Positions 63,960 through 64,000 of a stretch of 64,000 nucleotides of DNA are shown one piece after another; within the stretch, counting starts at the first letter, position 1; every line of letters starts with the position of its first letter. Source of the stretch: Antilocapra americana (taxonomy: Eukaryota; Chordata; Mammalia; Artiodactyla; Antilocapridae). The stretch lies in contig ML664662.1 of the NCBI GenBank assembly GCA_007570785.1, positions 2,161,273 through 2,225,272 on the forward strand. Direction: 5' to 3'. A program made the position numbers and the translations under genes. The notes under the pieces were generated by a model, which did not search any database, was not told the DNA's origin, and worked only from the letters and a program-made list of their open reading frames with translations.

Positions 63960-64000
<41 letters not shown>
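63960..64000. repeat. (TA)n microsatellite running out of the window
   Basis: Uninterrupted AT/TA dinucleotides to the last base. The full length is not visible. Confidence 0.97.

Noticed and set aside
1..64000. CRISPR arrays, operons, phage or plasmid modules
   Set aside because: The sequence is plainly mammalian. The only regular repeats are microsatellites and dispersed retroelements.
1..64000. Spliced protein-coding exons
   Set aside because: I looked for conserved protein-like stretches flanked by AG/GT. Apart from the frameshifted remnant at 54.1-54.6 kb, none was convincing. A short exon could still be missed without alignments or RNA data.

Overview
The window is nuclear DNA from a ruminant, most likely a bovid (cattle, sheep, goat or buffalo type). 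The evidence is its mobile-element content. It holds many tRNA-Glu-headed Bov-tA SINEs, Bov-A/BOV-A2 units with the (GCT)n terminal run, CHR-type cetartiodactyl SINEs, three BovB LINE 3' ends and artiodactyl-type L1 3' UTRs. Underneath lies the usual eutherian layer of MIR, L2, old L1M/HAL1, MLT1 LTRs and hAT-Charlie DNA transposons. I cannot tell the species or the chromosome.

I found no protein-coding gene, tRNA, rRNA or known ncRNA. Every long reading frame I examined is either a shadow of a repeat (antisense BovB, SINE, L2 or microsatellite) or an unsupported open stretch. One minus-strand segment near 54.1-54.6 kb looks coding-like but is frameshifted and split by a SINE, so it may be a decayed processed pseudogene. 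I read the window as intergenic or deep intronic sequence.

Layout: 0-6 kb has an L1M copy split by a SINE, an MLT1A LTR, another LTR carrying a nested MER5-like element, a 200-nt polypyrimidine tract and an antisense L1. 6-19 kb is mixed unique sequence, MIR, L2, a MER1-type hAT and possible conserved noncoding segments. 19-28 kb holds old L1/L2, an MLT1 split by a Bov-tA, and an A+T-rich non-repeat block at 23.9-24.4 kb. 28-31 kb is a dense HAL1/L1M block with a younger L1 inserted. 31-43 kb holds L2 (including a remnant endonuclease frame), an LTR with a nested hAT, a 100-N assembly gap inside a microsatellite, BovB and MLT1. 43-51 kb has L1M, BOV-A2, a hAT with a perfect target duplication, antisense L1 and L2, MER5A and MER30-type elements. 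51-64 kb has clustered SINEs, MLT1 copies, several MIRs, a third BovB and a terminal (TA)n run.

As far as I can see nothing here works as a gene system. The parts most worth checking are: (1) several repeat-free, A+T-rich segments dense in homeodomain-like, POU octamer and AP-1-like sites, which could be conserved enhancers; (2) short perfect inverted repeats that look like template-switch scars; (3) the MER1/MER30-type hAT copies, one with a perfect 8-bp target duplication; (4) the coding-like remnant. Repeat names come from recognising consensus phrases by eye. Boundaries of old repeats are approximate, usually within 10-50 bases. Boundaries supported by target-site duplications (TSDs) are exact to within a few bases.
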